From assembly GCA_023229725.1 (NCBI GenBank), contig JALNYR010000095.1:1-9548 (forward strand): a stretch of 9,548 nucleotides of DNA, read 5' to 3'. Within the stretch, counting starts at the first letter, position 1. Each line of letters begins with the position of its first letter. Origin of the DNA: Dehalococcoidia bacterium (lineage in GTDB: Bacteria > Chloroflexota > Dehalococcoidia > GIF9 > AB-539-J10). The translations under genes and the position numbers were made by a program. Under the pieces are notes generated by a model, which saw only the letters and a list, made by a program, of their open reading frames with translations, ran no database searches and was not told the DNA's origin. This document shows positions 1 to 6,379 of this stretch, one piece after another.

Positions 1-274
1 GCGGTACACCCACGCGTCCGTTCAGCGCGCCGGCGAGTTCGATGCACGTCGCCGGCGTCACTCCTCTCTGCAGCGCGTGATGGCTCGCGTTCTGTATCGT
101 GGCCCCGTCCGCCAGGGGGTCGGAGAACGGGATGCCAATCTCCACCATGTCGCACCCGTTCCGTGCGAGCACCGGCACGACCTCCAGAGTCGCCTCGATG
201 CTCGGGTAGCCGGCCGTGACGTAGGCTATGAGCGCCTTGCGGCCGGGTTCAAACGCAGTCGCCACTTTGTTCAC
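1..274 (-). CDS. trpA: Tryptophan synthase alpha chain (partial, 3' end outside window)
   Basis: The alpha subunit of cytoplasmic tryptophan synthase cleaves indole-3-glycerol phosphate to indole and glyceraldehyde 3-phosphate and passes indole to TrpB. I translated this stretch by hand: 91 codons run from a GTG at 274 to the window edge, so roughly the first third of a protein of usual length about 260-270 aa is present. It contains the family signature VEIGIPFSDPLADG (residues 44-57). Glu45 and Asp56 correspond to the catalytic Glu49 and Asp60 of the enteric enzyme. The TAGYP segment at 20-24 is also typical. The GTG start overlaps the trpB stop codon as GTGA (271-274), and a G-rich stretch a few bases upstream may act as a weak Shine-Dalgarno. 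It is the last visible gene of the trp operon. The C-terminal part and stop codon cannot be seen. Confidence 0.96.
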   Translation of the reverse strand, partial: MNKVATAFEPGRKALIAYVTAGYPSIEATLEVVPVLARNGCDMVEIGIPFSDPLADGATIQNASHHALQRGVTPATCIELAGALNGRVGVP

Positions 275-1470
275 AGTGTCACCCCCAGTGCCTCACTGAC
301 GATGCCCATGTCCTTGTCGCCGCGGCCGCTGACGTTGACGACGATGCAGCGACGCGCATCCAGCTTCGTCGCAAGCTCCACCGCCGTCGCTACCGCGTGC
401 GCCGACTCGAGAGCCGGGATGATGCCCTCGGTACGGCACAGCAGCTTGAACGCCGCGAGCGCCTGCACATCGTCCACCGCCACGTACGCCGCTCTGCGGG
501 AATCCTTCAGGTAGCTGTGCTCCGGTCCGACGCCTGGGTAGTCGAGCCCGGCTGAGATGCTGTGCGTCTCCGCTATCTGCCCGTGCTCGTCCTGCAGCAG
601 GTAGGACCGCGCCCCGTGCAGTACACCGTCACGCCCGGCAGCGAGCGTGGCCGCGTGTTCGCCCGTGGCGAGCCCCTTGCCCCCCGCCTCCACCCCTATC
701 AGGTCGACGCCCCGGTCATCAAGGAAGGCGTGGAATATCCCCATAGCGTTGCTGCCGCCGCCGACGCAGGCGACGACATAGTCGGGCAGCCGCCCCGTGG
801 CGCTCAGCATCTGCTCCCGCGTCTCCTTGCCGATGACCGACTGGAAGTCGCGCACGATGGATGGGTACGGGTGCGGCCCGACCACCGAACCCAACAGGTA
901 GTGTGTGGTCGACACATTCGTAATCCAGTCGCGTATCGCCGCGTTGATGGCATCCTTGAGCGTCCGGCTGCCGTCGGGGACCGACCGCACCTCCGCGCCC
1001 ATGAGCTTCATGCGGAGGACGTTGAGCGACTGCCGCCGCACGTCGTCTTCTCCCATGTACACGACGCACTCGAGCCCGAGCATCGCGCACACGGCGGCCG
1101 TTGCCACGCCGTGCTGGCCAGCGCCCGTCTCTGCCACTATCCTGTGCTTGCCCATGCGGCGGGCGAGCAGCCCCTGCCCGAGCGCGTTGTTTATCTTGTG
1201 CGCGCCCGTATGCGCCAGGTCTTCCCGCTTGAGGTAGATGATGGCCCCGCCGCAGGCGCGGCTGAGCGTGTCCGCGCGGTAGAGAGGGGTCGGTCTGCCG
1301 ATATAGTCCCGGCAGTACGACGCGAACTCGGACCAGAACGCTCTGTCGGTCGAAAGCGATTCGAATGCCGCCGTCAGCTCGTCGAGCGCCGGCACGAGCG
1401 TCTCAGGGACGAACCTTCCTCCCCACATCCCGAAGTACCCTCTGCTGTCAGGCAAGGCTGCAGCCTGCAT
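271..1470 (-). CDS. trpB: Tryptophan synthase beta chain
   Basis: The PLP-dependent beta subunit joins indole and L-serine to make L-tryptophan, working in an alpha2-beta2 complex with TrpA. The 399-aa length is normal for TrpB1, the type that partners TrpA. The N-terminus has the typical GYFGMWGGRFVPETL block (residues 11-25). The PLP lysine is Lys92 in GAHKINNALGQ, the catalytic glutamate is Glu114 in AETGAGQHG, and the phosphate-binding loop is GGGSN (237-241). The HSISAGLDYPGVGPEH block lies at 303-318. Translation starts at ATG 1470, with AAGGAG 7 nt upstream. The start lies 23 nt inside trpF, and the stop overlaps the trpA GTG by 4 nt. No key residue is missing. This is a confident call from motifs, length and context. 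Confidence 0.98.
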   Translation of the reverse strand: MQAAALPDSRGYFGMWGGRFVPETLVPALDELTAAFESLSTDRAFWSEFASYCRDYIGRPTPLYRADTLSRACGGAIIYLKREDLAHTGAHKINNALGQGLLARRMGKHRIVAETGAGQHGVATAAVCAMLGLECVVYMGEDDVRRQSLNVLRMKLMGAEVRSVPDGSRTLKDAINAAIRDWITNVSTTHYLLGSVVGPHPYPSIVRDFQSVIGKETREQMLSATGRLPDYVVACVGGGSNAMGIFHAFLDDRGVDLIGVEAGGKGLATGEHAATLAAGRDGVLHGARSYLLQDEHGQIAETHSISAGLDYPGVGPEHSYLKDSRRAAYVAVDDVQALAAFKLLCRTEGIIPALESAHAVATAVELATKLDARRCIVVNVSGRGDKDMGIVSEALGVTL

Positions 1471-2134
1471 GTACCTTCTCCTTCCCGGCCCGCCGCACTG
1501 CTGCGACGAAGGCCCGTATCAATTCAGGGTCCTTGGCCCCCTCCCGCTCCACGCCCGTCGAAACGTCGACTCCGTGGGGCTGCACCATCCGTACAAGCTC
1601 ACCGACGTTGTCGGGAGTGAGCCCGCCGGCCACGATGACGTCGTGACGCGCGGCCACGTCTCGCGCTATCCCCCAGTCGAACGTACATCCCGTTCCTCCG
1701 GCCGCCGCTCCGGCGCCCGTGTCGAGCAGGTGCAGCAGTCTGCCACCGGGAAGCTCCGCTTCCGCCCGCTCCACGTCGGCTGCCAGCAGCGCAGCCGGGG
1801 TGCCGCAACTGACATGCAGCACCCGTATCGCCGGCCGTTCGAGCAGACGGCAGTACGCCACGTCCTCACCGCCGCTCAGTTGCACAAGGTCGAAGCCGCA
1901 GTAGTCCGCAGCCCGGTTCACGTCGTCCGCCGCAGCGCCCACGAATACGCCCACCGCGTACAGGGCGCGTCCCACCCTGCGTGCCTCGCGCACGAGTGCC
2001 CGCGCTTCGTCCAGCGACACCCGCCGCCTGCTGGGCGCCATGACGAAGCCCAGGTAGTCCGCGCCGGCAACCGCCGCCGCAACCACGTCCCTCTCCTCGC
2101 GCAGCCCGCATATCTTCACCCTCACGCGTTGCAC
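1448..2134 (-). CDS. trpF: Phosphoribosylanthranilate isomerase
   Basis: TrpF performs the Amadori rearrangement of N-(5-phosphoribosyl)anthranilate to CdRP, the third step from chorismate. It is a (beta/alpha)8 barrel of usual length (228 aa). The N-terminal KICGL motif supplies the general base Cys9. The general acid is probably Asp138 in HLLDTGAG, followed by GGTGCTFDW (146-154). The phosphate-binding loops are AGGLTPDNV (169-177) and VDVSTGVE (189-196). The segment usually read as VQLHG is VQLSG here (84-88), a substitution at a normally conserved site. Two GTG starts are possible. The one at 2134 has GAGGG 7 nt upstream and is used here. The one at 2125 would overlap the trpC stop as GTGA, as at other junctions, but lacks a well-placed Shine-Dalgarno. 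The choice changes only three residues. The 3' end overlaps trpB by 23 nt. Confidence 0.96.
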   Translation of the reverse strand: MQRVRVKICGLREERDVVAAAVAGADYLGFVMAPSRRRVSLDEARALVREARRVGRALYAVGVFVGAAADDVNRAADYCGFDLVQLSGGEDVAYCRLLERPAIRVLHVSCGTPAALLAADVERAEAELPGGRLLHLLDTGAGAAAGGTGCTFDWGIARDVAARHDVIVAGGLTPDNVGELVRMVQPHGVDVSTGVEREGAKDPELIRAFVAAVRRAGKEKVHAGCSLA

Positions 2135-2910
2135 AGCAGTTCCCTCACTTTCGCGCCCGCGTCCGGCGACCTCATCAGCGCCTCGCCCACGAGCACCGCA
2201 TCCACACCGCAGCGCGCGAGTCGCTCGACGTCGCTCCGCTCCCGGATGCCGCTCTCAGCCACGACCAGCCTTCCGGCGGGAATCAGCGGGCGAAGCCGCT
2301 CGAAGGTAGCAAGGTCGACCTCGAACGTCCGCAGGTCGCGGTTGTTGACGCCGATGATGAGTGCGTCGCTGCGGAGGGCCGTATCAAGCTCCGCCTCGTC
2401 GTGCACCTCCACCAGGCAGCGCATCCCCATGCCGTGACTCAGTTCGAGGAGGTCCCGCAGCATCTGAAGCGTGAGCACGGCGGCAATCAGCAGCAGGCTG
2501 TCGGCCCCATACGCCCGCGATTCCACCACCTGGTAGGGGTCGACGATGAAGTCCTTCCGCAGCAGCGGTGGCCTCCCCATCCCGAGCCCGTCGGCGATGG
2601 CCGCAAGGTCCGCCAGGCTGCCACGGAAGAATGTCTCCTCCGTCAGCACGGATATGGCTGCAGCGCCGTTCGCTGCGTAGGTGCGTGCCTGCTCGACAAC
2701 GTCGAATCCGTCGCGGATGAGCCCCCGCGAGGGCGAGGCCCGCTTTACCTCGGCGATGAGCGCCACTCCGTCGCCGCTGAGCGCCTGGGCAAAGTCGAGG
2801 GCCGCCGGACAGTCCTGCGCCATCCGTTCGAGCATCGCATGAGGGGTCCGGCGCTTCCGCTCCTGCAGCGACGCGCGGGTGCGGTCGACTATCTCACCGA
2901 GCCGCGTCAT
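2122..2910 (-). CDS. trpC: Indole-3-glycerol phosphate synthase
   Basis: TrpC closes the ring of CdRP to give indole-3-glycerol phosphate with loss of CO2 and water. It is a 262-aa monofunctional (beta/alpha)8 barrel, not fused to TrpF. Visible active-site blocks are IAEVKRASPS (52-61, with Glu54 and Lys56), LLRKDFIVDPYQ (116-127, with general-acid Lys119), LVEVH (166-170, with Glu168), GVNNRDL (187-193, with Asn190) and VAESGI (217-222). An in-frame upstream extension to 3135 exists but lies inside trpD and lacks family similarity. The start is therefore ATG 2910, which overlaps the trpD stop as ATGA. Its Shine-Dalgarno is poor (only a GGGGG run), so translation is probably coupled to trpD. 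All catalytic residues expected for the family are present. Confidence 0.97.
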   Translation of the reverse strand: MTRLGEIVDRTRASLQERKRRTPHAMLERMAQDCPAALDFAQALSGDGVALIAEVKRASPSRGLIRDGFDVVEQARTYAANGAAAISVLTEETFFRGSLADLAAIADGLGMGRPPLLRKDFIVDPYQVVESRAYGADSLLLIAAVLTLQMLRDLLELSHGMGMRCLVEVHDEAELDTALRSDALIIGVNNRDLRTFEVDLATFERLRPLIPAGRLVVAESGIRERSDVERLARCGVDAVLVGEALMRSPDAGAKVRELLCNA

Positions 2911-3929
2911 GCCGCGGCCCCCGCAGCGCTGCGGCAGAAGCTGACCAGTTGCTCGAGCTTCATGCGGGCGAGCCCGGCATCGAGCACCTCGCGCGCCACG
3001 CCGGCGCCCTCCCTGAGTCCCGCCACCACGCCGGCGACGCGAAGCGCCGCCGCCGCGTTCATCACCACCACGTCGCGGCACGGGCCCGGTGCGCCGGAGA
3101 GCACGTCGCGCAGCAGCGCCGCGTTCTCCTCGCACGTGCCCCCCGCATACGTGCCCGAGCTGTCGGCCGGCAGGCCGAAATCCTCAGGCGTCACGGAGTA
3201 GCTCGCAAGCCTTCCGTGGTCCATCTCACACACCATCGTCCTGCCATGCAGCGTGAGTTCGTCGAGTCCGTCTTCTCCGTGAATCACGATTGCCCTGTCG
3301 CAGCCGAGCTGACCGAGCACGGTCGCCATCTTGGTCACCAGCCCGGGCGTCGCTACCCCCAGCAGCTGCGCCCTGGGGCCGGCGGGATTGCACAGCGGAC
3401 CGAGCACGTTGAACACGGTGCGGACGCCAACCTCCCGCCGGGGCGCCCCCGCGTACTTCATCGCCGGGTGGAACAGCGGCGCGTAGAGGAAACCGATGCC
3501 CACCTCGCGGATGCAGCGCTCCACTTGCGCCGGCTGCAGGTCCAGCCGCACGCCGAGCGCCTCAAGCACGTCAGCGCTGCCGCACCTGCTGCTCATGGCG
3601 CGGTTGCCGTGCTTCGCCACCTTCACCCCCGCCCCCGCCGCCACGAACGCGGCGGCCGTGGAGATGTTGAACGTGTGCGAGCCGTCGCCGCCCGTGCCGC
3701 ACGTGTCAAGCTCCGCCCCCGGGTCTATCCGCACGGCGTTGGCCAGCATCGTCCTCGCCAGGCCGACCATCTCGTCCGGCGTCTCGCCCTTCATCGTCAG
3801 CGCCACGGCAAACCCCGCTATCTGGGCCGGCGTGGCCTCGCCCCGCATAACCTCGTCCATCACCAGGGCGGCCTCGCTCGTCTGGAGCGAGCGCCCGGCG
3901 ACTATCTCTGCAATTGCTTCGCGAATCAT
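2907..3929 (-). CDS. trpD: Anthranilate phosphoribosyltransferase
   Basis: TrpD transfers the phosphoribosyl group of PRPP to anthranilate, the second pathway step. The 340-aa length is typical of a stand-alone TrpD without a fused glutaminase domain. The diagnostic glycine-rich PRPP loop is DTCGTGGDGSHTFNIS (75-90). KHGNR (106-110) and SSRCGSADVLEALG (113-126) follow. The HPAMKYAG block and the RTVFNVLGPLCNPA stretch are also characteristic, as is DGLDELTLHG nearer the C-terminus, which includes the metal-binding Asp-Glu pair. The start is ATG 3929 with AAGGAG 7 nt upstream, overlapping the trpG stop as ATGA. The stop overlaps trpC in the same 4-nt way. Thymidine phosphorylase relatives share the fold but not these anthranilate-type blocks, and the operon context settles the call. 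Confidence 0.98.
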   Translation of the reverse strand: MIREAIAEIVAGRSLQTSEAALVMDEVMRGEATPAQIAGFAVALTMKGETPDEMVGLARTMLANAVRIDPGAELDTCGTGGDGSHTFNISTAAAFVAAGAGVKVAKHGNRAMSSRCGSADVLEALGVRLDLQPAQVERCIREVGIGFLYAPLFHPAMKYAGAPRREVGVRTVFNVLGPLCNPAGPRAQLLGVATPGLVTKMATVLGQLGCDRAIVIHGEDGLDELTLHGRTMVCEMDHGRLASYSVTPEDFGLPADSSGTYAGGTCEENAALLRDVLSGAPGPCRDVVVMNAAAALRVAGVVAGLREGAGVAREVLDAGLARMKLEQLVSFCRSAAGAAA

Positions 3930-4498
3930 CTTCCTGCTCCTTGCACGAAATTGCGCAGCAGCTCCTTGCCTGACTGGGTCATAAACGACTCCGGGTGGAA
4001 CTGGACGCCCTGCACCCGGTACTCCTTATGCCTCAGCCCCATGATGAGGCCATCGGACGTCCACGCCGTCACCTCGAGGCAGTCCGGCAAGCCCTCGCGC
4101 TCCACGATGAGTGAGTGGTAGCGGATGGCCGAGAAGGGATTCGGCAGGCCCGAAAAGAGCGCGGCCCCGTCGTGGTACACGGCGGACGTCTTGCCGTGCC
4201 GCACCTCGGGTGCGCGGTGGACGACGCCTCCGTAGCTGTAGCCGACGCACTGGTGGCCCAGGCACACGCCCAGGATGGGAATCGTCGGACCGAAGCGCCG
4301 GATGACCTCGTTCGAGATGCCCGCGTGCTCCGGGTTCGATGGCCCGGGAGAGACGACGATACGCTCCGGCGCCAGGCCGGCGATCTCGTCGACCGTCATC
4401 TCGTCGTTCCGCACGACGACGACCTCCTGCCCGAGCTCACTCAGGTACTGATACAGGTTGTACGTGAAGCTGTCGTAGTTATCGATGAGCAGCAACAT
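3926..4498 (-). CDS. trpG: Anthranilate synthase component II (glutamine amidotransferase)
   Basis: TrpG hydrolyses glutamine and channels ammonia to TrpE. It is a class I amidotransferase of 190 aa. The N-terminus LLIDNYDSFTYNL is a family hallmark. The oxyanion-loop region is VVSPGPSNP (48-56). The nucleophile is Cys79 in GVCLGHQ, and the rest of the triad is His168 and Glu170 in VQFHPES. The reading frame stays open upstream to 4540, but ATG 4498 is chosen because GGGAGG lies 6 nt before it and the family's N-terminus begins there. The start lies 20 nt inside trpE, suggesting coupled synthesis of the two subunits. Such subunits sometimes also serve p-aminobenzoate synthase (PabA role). No pab gene is visible here, so that is only a possibility. 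Confidence 0.97.
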   Translation of the reverse strand: MLLLIDNYDSFTYNLYQYLSELGQEVVVVRNDEMTVDEIAGLAPERIVVSPGPSNPEHAGISNEVIRRFGPTIPILGVCLGHQCVGYSYGGVVHRAPEVRHGKTSAVYHDGAALFSGLPNPFSAIRYHSLIVEREGLPDCLEVTAWTSDGLIMGLRHKEYRVQGVQFHPESFMTQSGKELLRNFVQGAGR

Positions 4499-5948
4499 GC
4501 TGTGCCTCCCGCGCGCTGTGTCCGGCTTCGGCAATCGCAATCGCCTTCAGCAGCGCACCCGCCTTGTTCAACGTCTCCTCGTACTCGTTCGACGGCACGC
4601 TGTCGTACACGATGCCGCACCCGGCCTGCGCGTGCGCCATCCCCTTGGACGTCACGATGGTCCGGATGGTGATGGCCATGTCCATCGCGCCGGAGAACGA
4701 GAGGTAGCCGACCGCTCCCGCGTACGGGCCGCGCCGGTCGGGCTCCAGGTCCGCGATTATCTCCATCGCGCGAACCTTCGGGGCGCCCGACACCGTGCCG
4801 GCCGGGAAGCAGGCGCGGAGCGCGTCAAGCGCCGTCAGGTCCTTGCGCAGCCGCCCTTCGACGTGCGTCACCAGGTGCATGACATGCGAATAGCGCTCCA
4901 CGTCCATGAGGTCGCTCACCTCGACCGTTCCCGGCTCGCTCACGCGGCCGATGTCGTTGCGGCCGAGGTCGACGAGCATGATGTGCTCGGCGCGTTCCTT
5001 CTCGTCGCTCCGCAGTTCCGCCTCCAGTTGCCGGTCTTCCTCCTGCGTCCGGCCGCCGCCCCTCGTGCCGGCCAGCGGCCTCGTCATCACCTTGCCATCC
5101 TCCACCCGGACGAGTATCTCCGGGGAGGCGCCGACGAGTTGGAAGTCGCCGCAGTCGAGGTAGAACATGTACGGCGACGGATTGACGGTGCGCAGCGCGC
5201 GGTAGATGTCGAAGGGCGCTGCCGACGTCCGGCGGCTGAGCCGCTGCGAGAGGACAACCTGTATCGCCTCGCCTTCGGCGATGAGCGCCTTCGCGGAGGT
5301 GACGGCGCTCTCGAAGTCAGCCCGGGAGAGGTTCGAGCCGACCATGCCCTCCGCCTGAGCGCCGGCCTCCGGCCGCAGCTCTGGCTGCAGCGGCTGCCCC
5401 AGTCGGTTCACCAGGTCTTCGATGCGCCCGATGGCTTCGCCGTACGCCCGCTCCACGCTGCCCCCCGGCTGCACGTGACTCAGCACCTTGATGGTGTGCG
5501 TCACGTGGTCGAAGACCAGCATCGTGTGCACGAACATGAAGTACGACTCCGGCAGCCCGAGCCGGTCCTGCTCCGGAACCGGCAGGCGTTCGAAGCGGGC
5601 CGCCGTCTCGTAGCCGAGATAGCCGACCGCTCCGCCGCAGAGGCGCGGCAGGCCGGGCACGTGAGCCACGCGGAACCGGTCCATCTCCGCCGCAATCCGC
5701 GCGAGCGGCTCCATGCCGTCGTCCCGCTGTCCGGCGAGAACCAGGTACGGCTCGGTGCCGATGAAGCTATAGCGGGCCAGTCGCTGGCCGCCCTCGACGC
5801 TCTCCAGCAGGAAGCACGGGCCGTCGCGGTGAATCTTGAGGAACGCCGATACCGGCGTCTCGAGGTCCGCGACGACCTCACGCCAGACGGGCACCCAGGC
5901 CCCTCCACTCGCGTAGCGTCGCACGTCCTCGATTGCCGGGTAGTACAT
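4479..5948 (-). CDS. trpE: Anthranilate synthase component I
   Basis: TrpE converts chorismate to anthranilate with ammonia supplied by TrpG, the committed and feedback-controlled step. From ATG 5948 it has 489 aa, a normal length. The N-terminal domain contains FLLESVEGG (46-54); the LLES element is part of the tryptophan feedback site in known enzymes, so end-product inhibition is likely retained. The chorismate-binding domain shows TRPLAGTRGG (289-298), DLGRNDIGRV (327-336), FPAGTVSGAPKVRAMEII (381-398), GAVGYLSFSG (411-420) and QAGCGIVYDS (441-450). PabB and isochorismate synthase relatives share this domain, but the LLES element and the trp operon position favour TrpE. A second ATG at 5954 is in frame, but it lies 1 nt from the Shine-Dalgarno, so 5948 is preferred. 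The gene is the first of the operon, directly behind the T-box terminator. Confidence 0.97.
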   Translation of the reverse strand: MYYPAIEDVRRYASGGAWVPVWREVVADLETPVSAFLKIHRDGPCFLLESVEGGQRLARYSFIGTEPYLVLAGQRDDGMEPLARIAAEMDRFRVAHVPGLPRLCGGAVGYLGYETAARFERLPVPEQDRLGLPESYFMFVHTMLVFDHVTHTIKVLSHVQPGGSVERAYGEAIGRIEDLVNRLGQPLQPELRPEAGAQAEGMVGSNLSRADFESAVTSAKALIAEGEAIQVVLSQRLSRRTSAAPFDIYRALRTVNPSPYMFYLDCGDFQLVGASPEILVRVEDGKVMTRPLAGTRGGGRTQEEDRQLEAELRSDEKERAEHIMLVDLGRNDIGRVSEPGTVEVSDLMDVERYSHVMHLVTHVEGRLRKDLTALDALRACFPAGTVSGAPKVRAMEIIADLEPDRRGPYAGAVGYLSFSGAMDMAITIRTIVTSKGMAHAQAGCGIVYDSVPSNEYEETLNKAGALLKAIAIAEAGHSAREAQHVAAHR

Positions 5949-5955
5949 CTGCATT

Positions 5956-5960
5956 CCTCC
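5956..5960 (-). promoter_or_regulatory. Ribosome binding site that decides the trpE start
   Basis: GGAGG at 5960-5956 is followed by two in-frame ATGs. The first (5954) is only 1 nt away, too close for normal initiation. The second (5948) is 7 nt away, which is ideal. The protein therefore probably begins MYYPAIEDV. The site lies outside and downstream of the terminator hairpin, so control by the T-box should act on transcription rather than by masking this site. Confidence 0.75.
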
Positions 5961-5977
5961 TTCTCTTGCTCCGGGAC

Positions 5978-6014
5978 AACAAAAAGCCCCTCGTCCCTAA
6001 GGGACGAGGGGCTT
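5978..6014 (-). terminator. Intrinsic terminator of the trp T-box leader
   Basis: On the minus strand AAGCCCCTCGTCCC (6014-6001) and GGGACGAGGGGCTT (5997-5984) form a perfect 14-bp stem closed by the loop TTA. It runs into the U-rich tract TTTTTGTT (5985-5978). This is a strong Rho-independent terminator 30-40 nt before trpE. Its 5' arm contains CGT and CCCT (6006-6000), the same bases needed for the T-box antiterminator, so the two structures exclude each other. Confidence 0.93.
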
Positions 6015-6260
6015 CAGCCCTTCGTGGTGCCACCCTGGTTGGCCGCGCACGCGACGTGCACGGTCATCTCTTGTCAGATACCGCCCCTCAACCGGGCTAT
6101 ATCCTGGGCTCTGCTAACGGTGCCCTCTCCGTCAGTTCCTACTCGGCGAAGCCTTTCGGTCTGCAGCTCCCGGGTCCATTCACTCCCCGCGCAGTCGCCG
6201 GCTCACACCTTACCCGGCTCTCTGAGACCCGCCTGGGGACCTACTAGTCCCGTTCGAAGC
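5978..6260 (-). ncRNA. T-box riboswitch, tRNA-Trp specific, controlling the trp operon
   Basis: The leader RNA senses uncharged tRNA-Trp and permits read-through into trpE when tryptophan is short. The T-box proper is AACCAGGGTGGCACCACG (6040-6023). Stem I runs from 6260 to 6166: GCTTC pairs with GGAGC, then an asymmetric GAA resembling a kink-turn, then CGGG with CCCG. A specifier loop follows, with AGTGAATGGA on its 3' side, so the specifier triplet is TGG (6178-6176), the Trp codon. Above it, CCCC pairs with GGGG, and AGAGAG (6223-6218) resembles the conserved distal bulge. A GCACG/CGTGC hairpin (6059-6047) is a likely stem III. The antiterminator can be drawn as AGGG (6036-6033) with CCCT (6003-6000) and ACG (6025-6023) with CGT (6006-6004), leaving the bulge TGGCACC. 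UGGC pairs with GCCA, as expected for a tRNA with discriminator G. The class is known; the pairings are my manual reading. Confidence 0.95.
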
Positions 6261-6287
6261 CTTTGTCGTATTCAGTTATGGGCGGTA

Positions 6288-6317
6288 ATGCTAGACACTT
6301 GTCAATCGACTTGTCAA
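6288..6317 (-). promoter_or_regulatory. Probable trp operon promoter
   Basis: On the minus strand a consensus -35 box TTGACA (6317-6312) is followed after 18 nt by TAGCAT (6293-6288), a four-of-six match to the -10 consensus. Transcription would begin near 6281, about 20 nt before stem I of the T-box, a natural distance. A second TTGACA at 6305-6300 has no good -10 at 16-18 nt; CATAAC at 6280-6275 is 19 nt away. The call is by eye, without transcription data. Confidence 0.55.
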
Positions 6318-6321
6318 GTCG
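6307..6321. promoter_or_regulatory. 15-nt perfect palindrome over the trp -35 box (candidate operator)
   Basis: CGACTTGTCAAGTCG on the plus strand is a perfect inverted repeat, two 7-nt arms around one central base, and it contains the whole -35 hexamer of the presumed trp promoter. On the minus strand the 9-nt word TTGACAAGT occurs at 6317-6309 and again at 6305-6297, a 12-nt period. A dimeric repressor site would look like this. The bound protein is not identifiable from the window, and part of the symmetry may be chance around a promoter consensus. Confidence 0.4.
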
Positions 6322-6340
6322 CCTGCCGCCGCGCCACGCC

Positions 6341-6360
6341 CCTGCCGTCCGGCAGGACGG
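6341..6360 (-). other. Two overlapping, mutually exclusive hairpins after the DUF3795 gene
   Basis: About 20 nt past the stop of the cysteine-rich gene, the minus strand can fold as CCGTCC-TGCC-GGACGG (6360-6345) or as CCTGCC-GGAC-GGCAGG (6356-6341), but not both. No T-tract follows, so this is not a standard intrinsic terminator. It may still slow polymerase or protect an mRNA 3' end before the trp promoter, or it may simply reflect high GC. Confidence 0.35.
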
Positions 6361-6379
6361 AACACTCGACGCGGCTCCC

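Noticed and set aside
2911..3135. N-terminal extension of trpC by 75 residues
   Set aside because: It lies wholly inside trpD, is low complexity (Arg and Gly), and IGPS proteins begin near ATG 2910.
562..4121. Several 266-390-codon plus-strand open frames opposite trpB, trpF, trpC and trpD
   Set aside because: All mirror real genes with clear catalytic motifs on the minus strand and have biased, motif-free translations.
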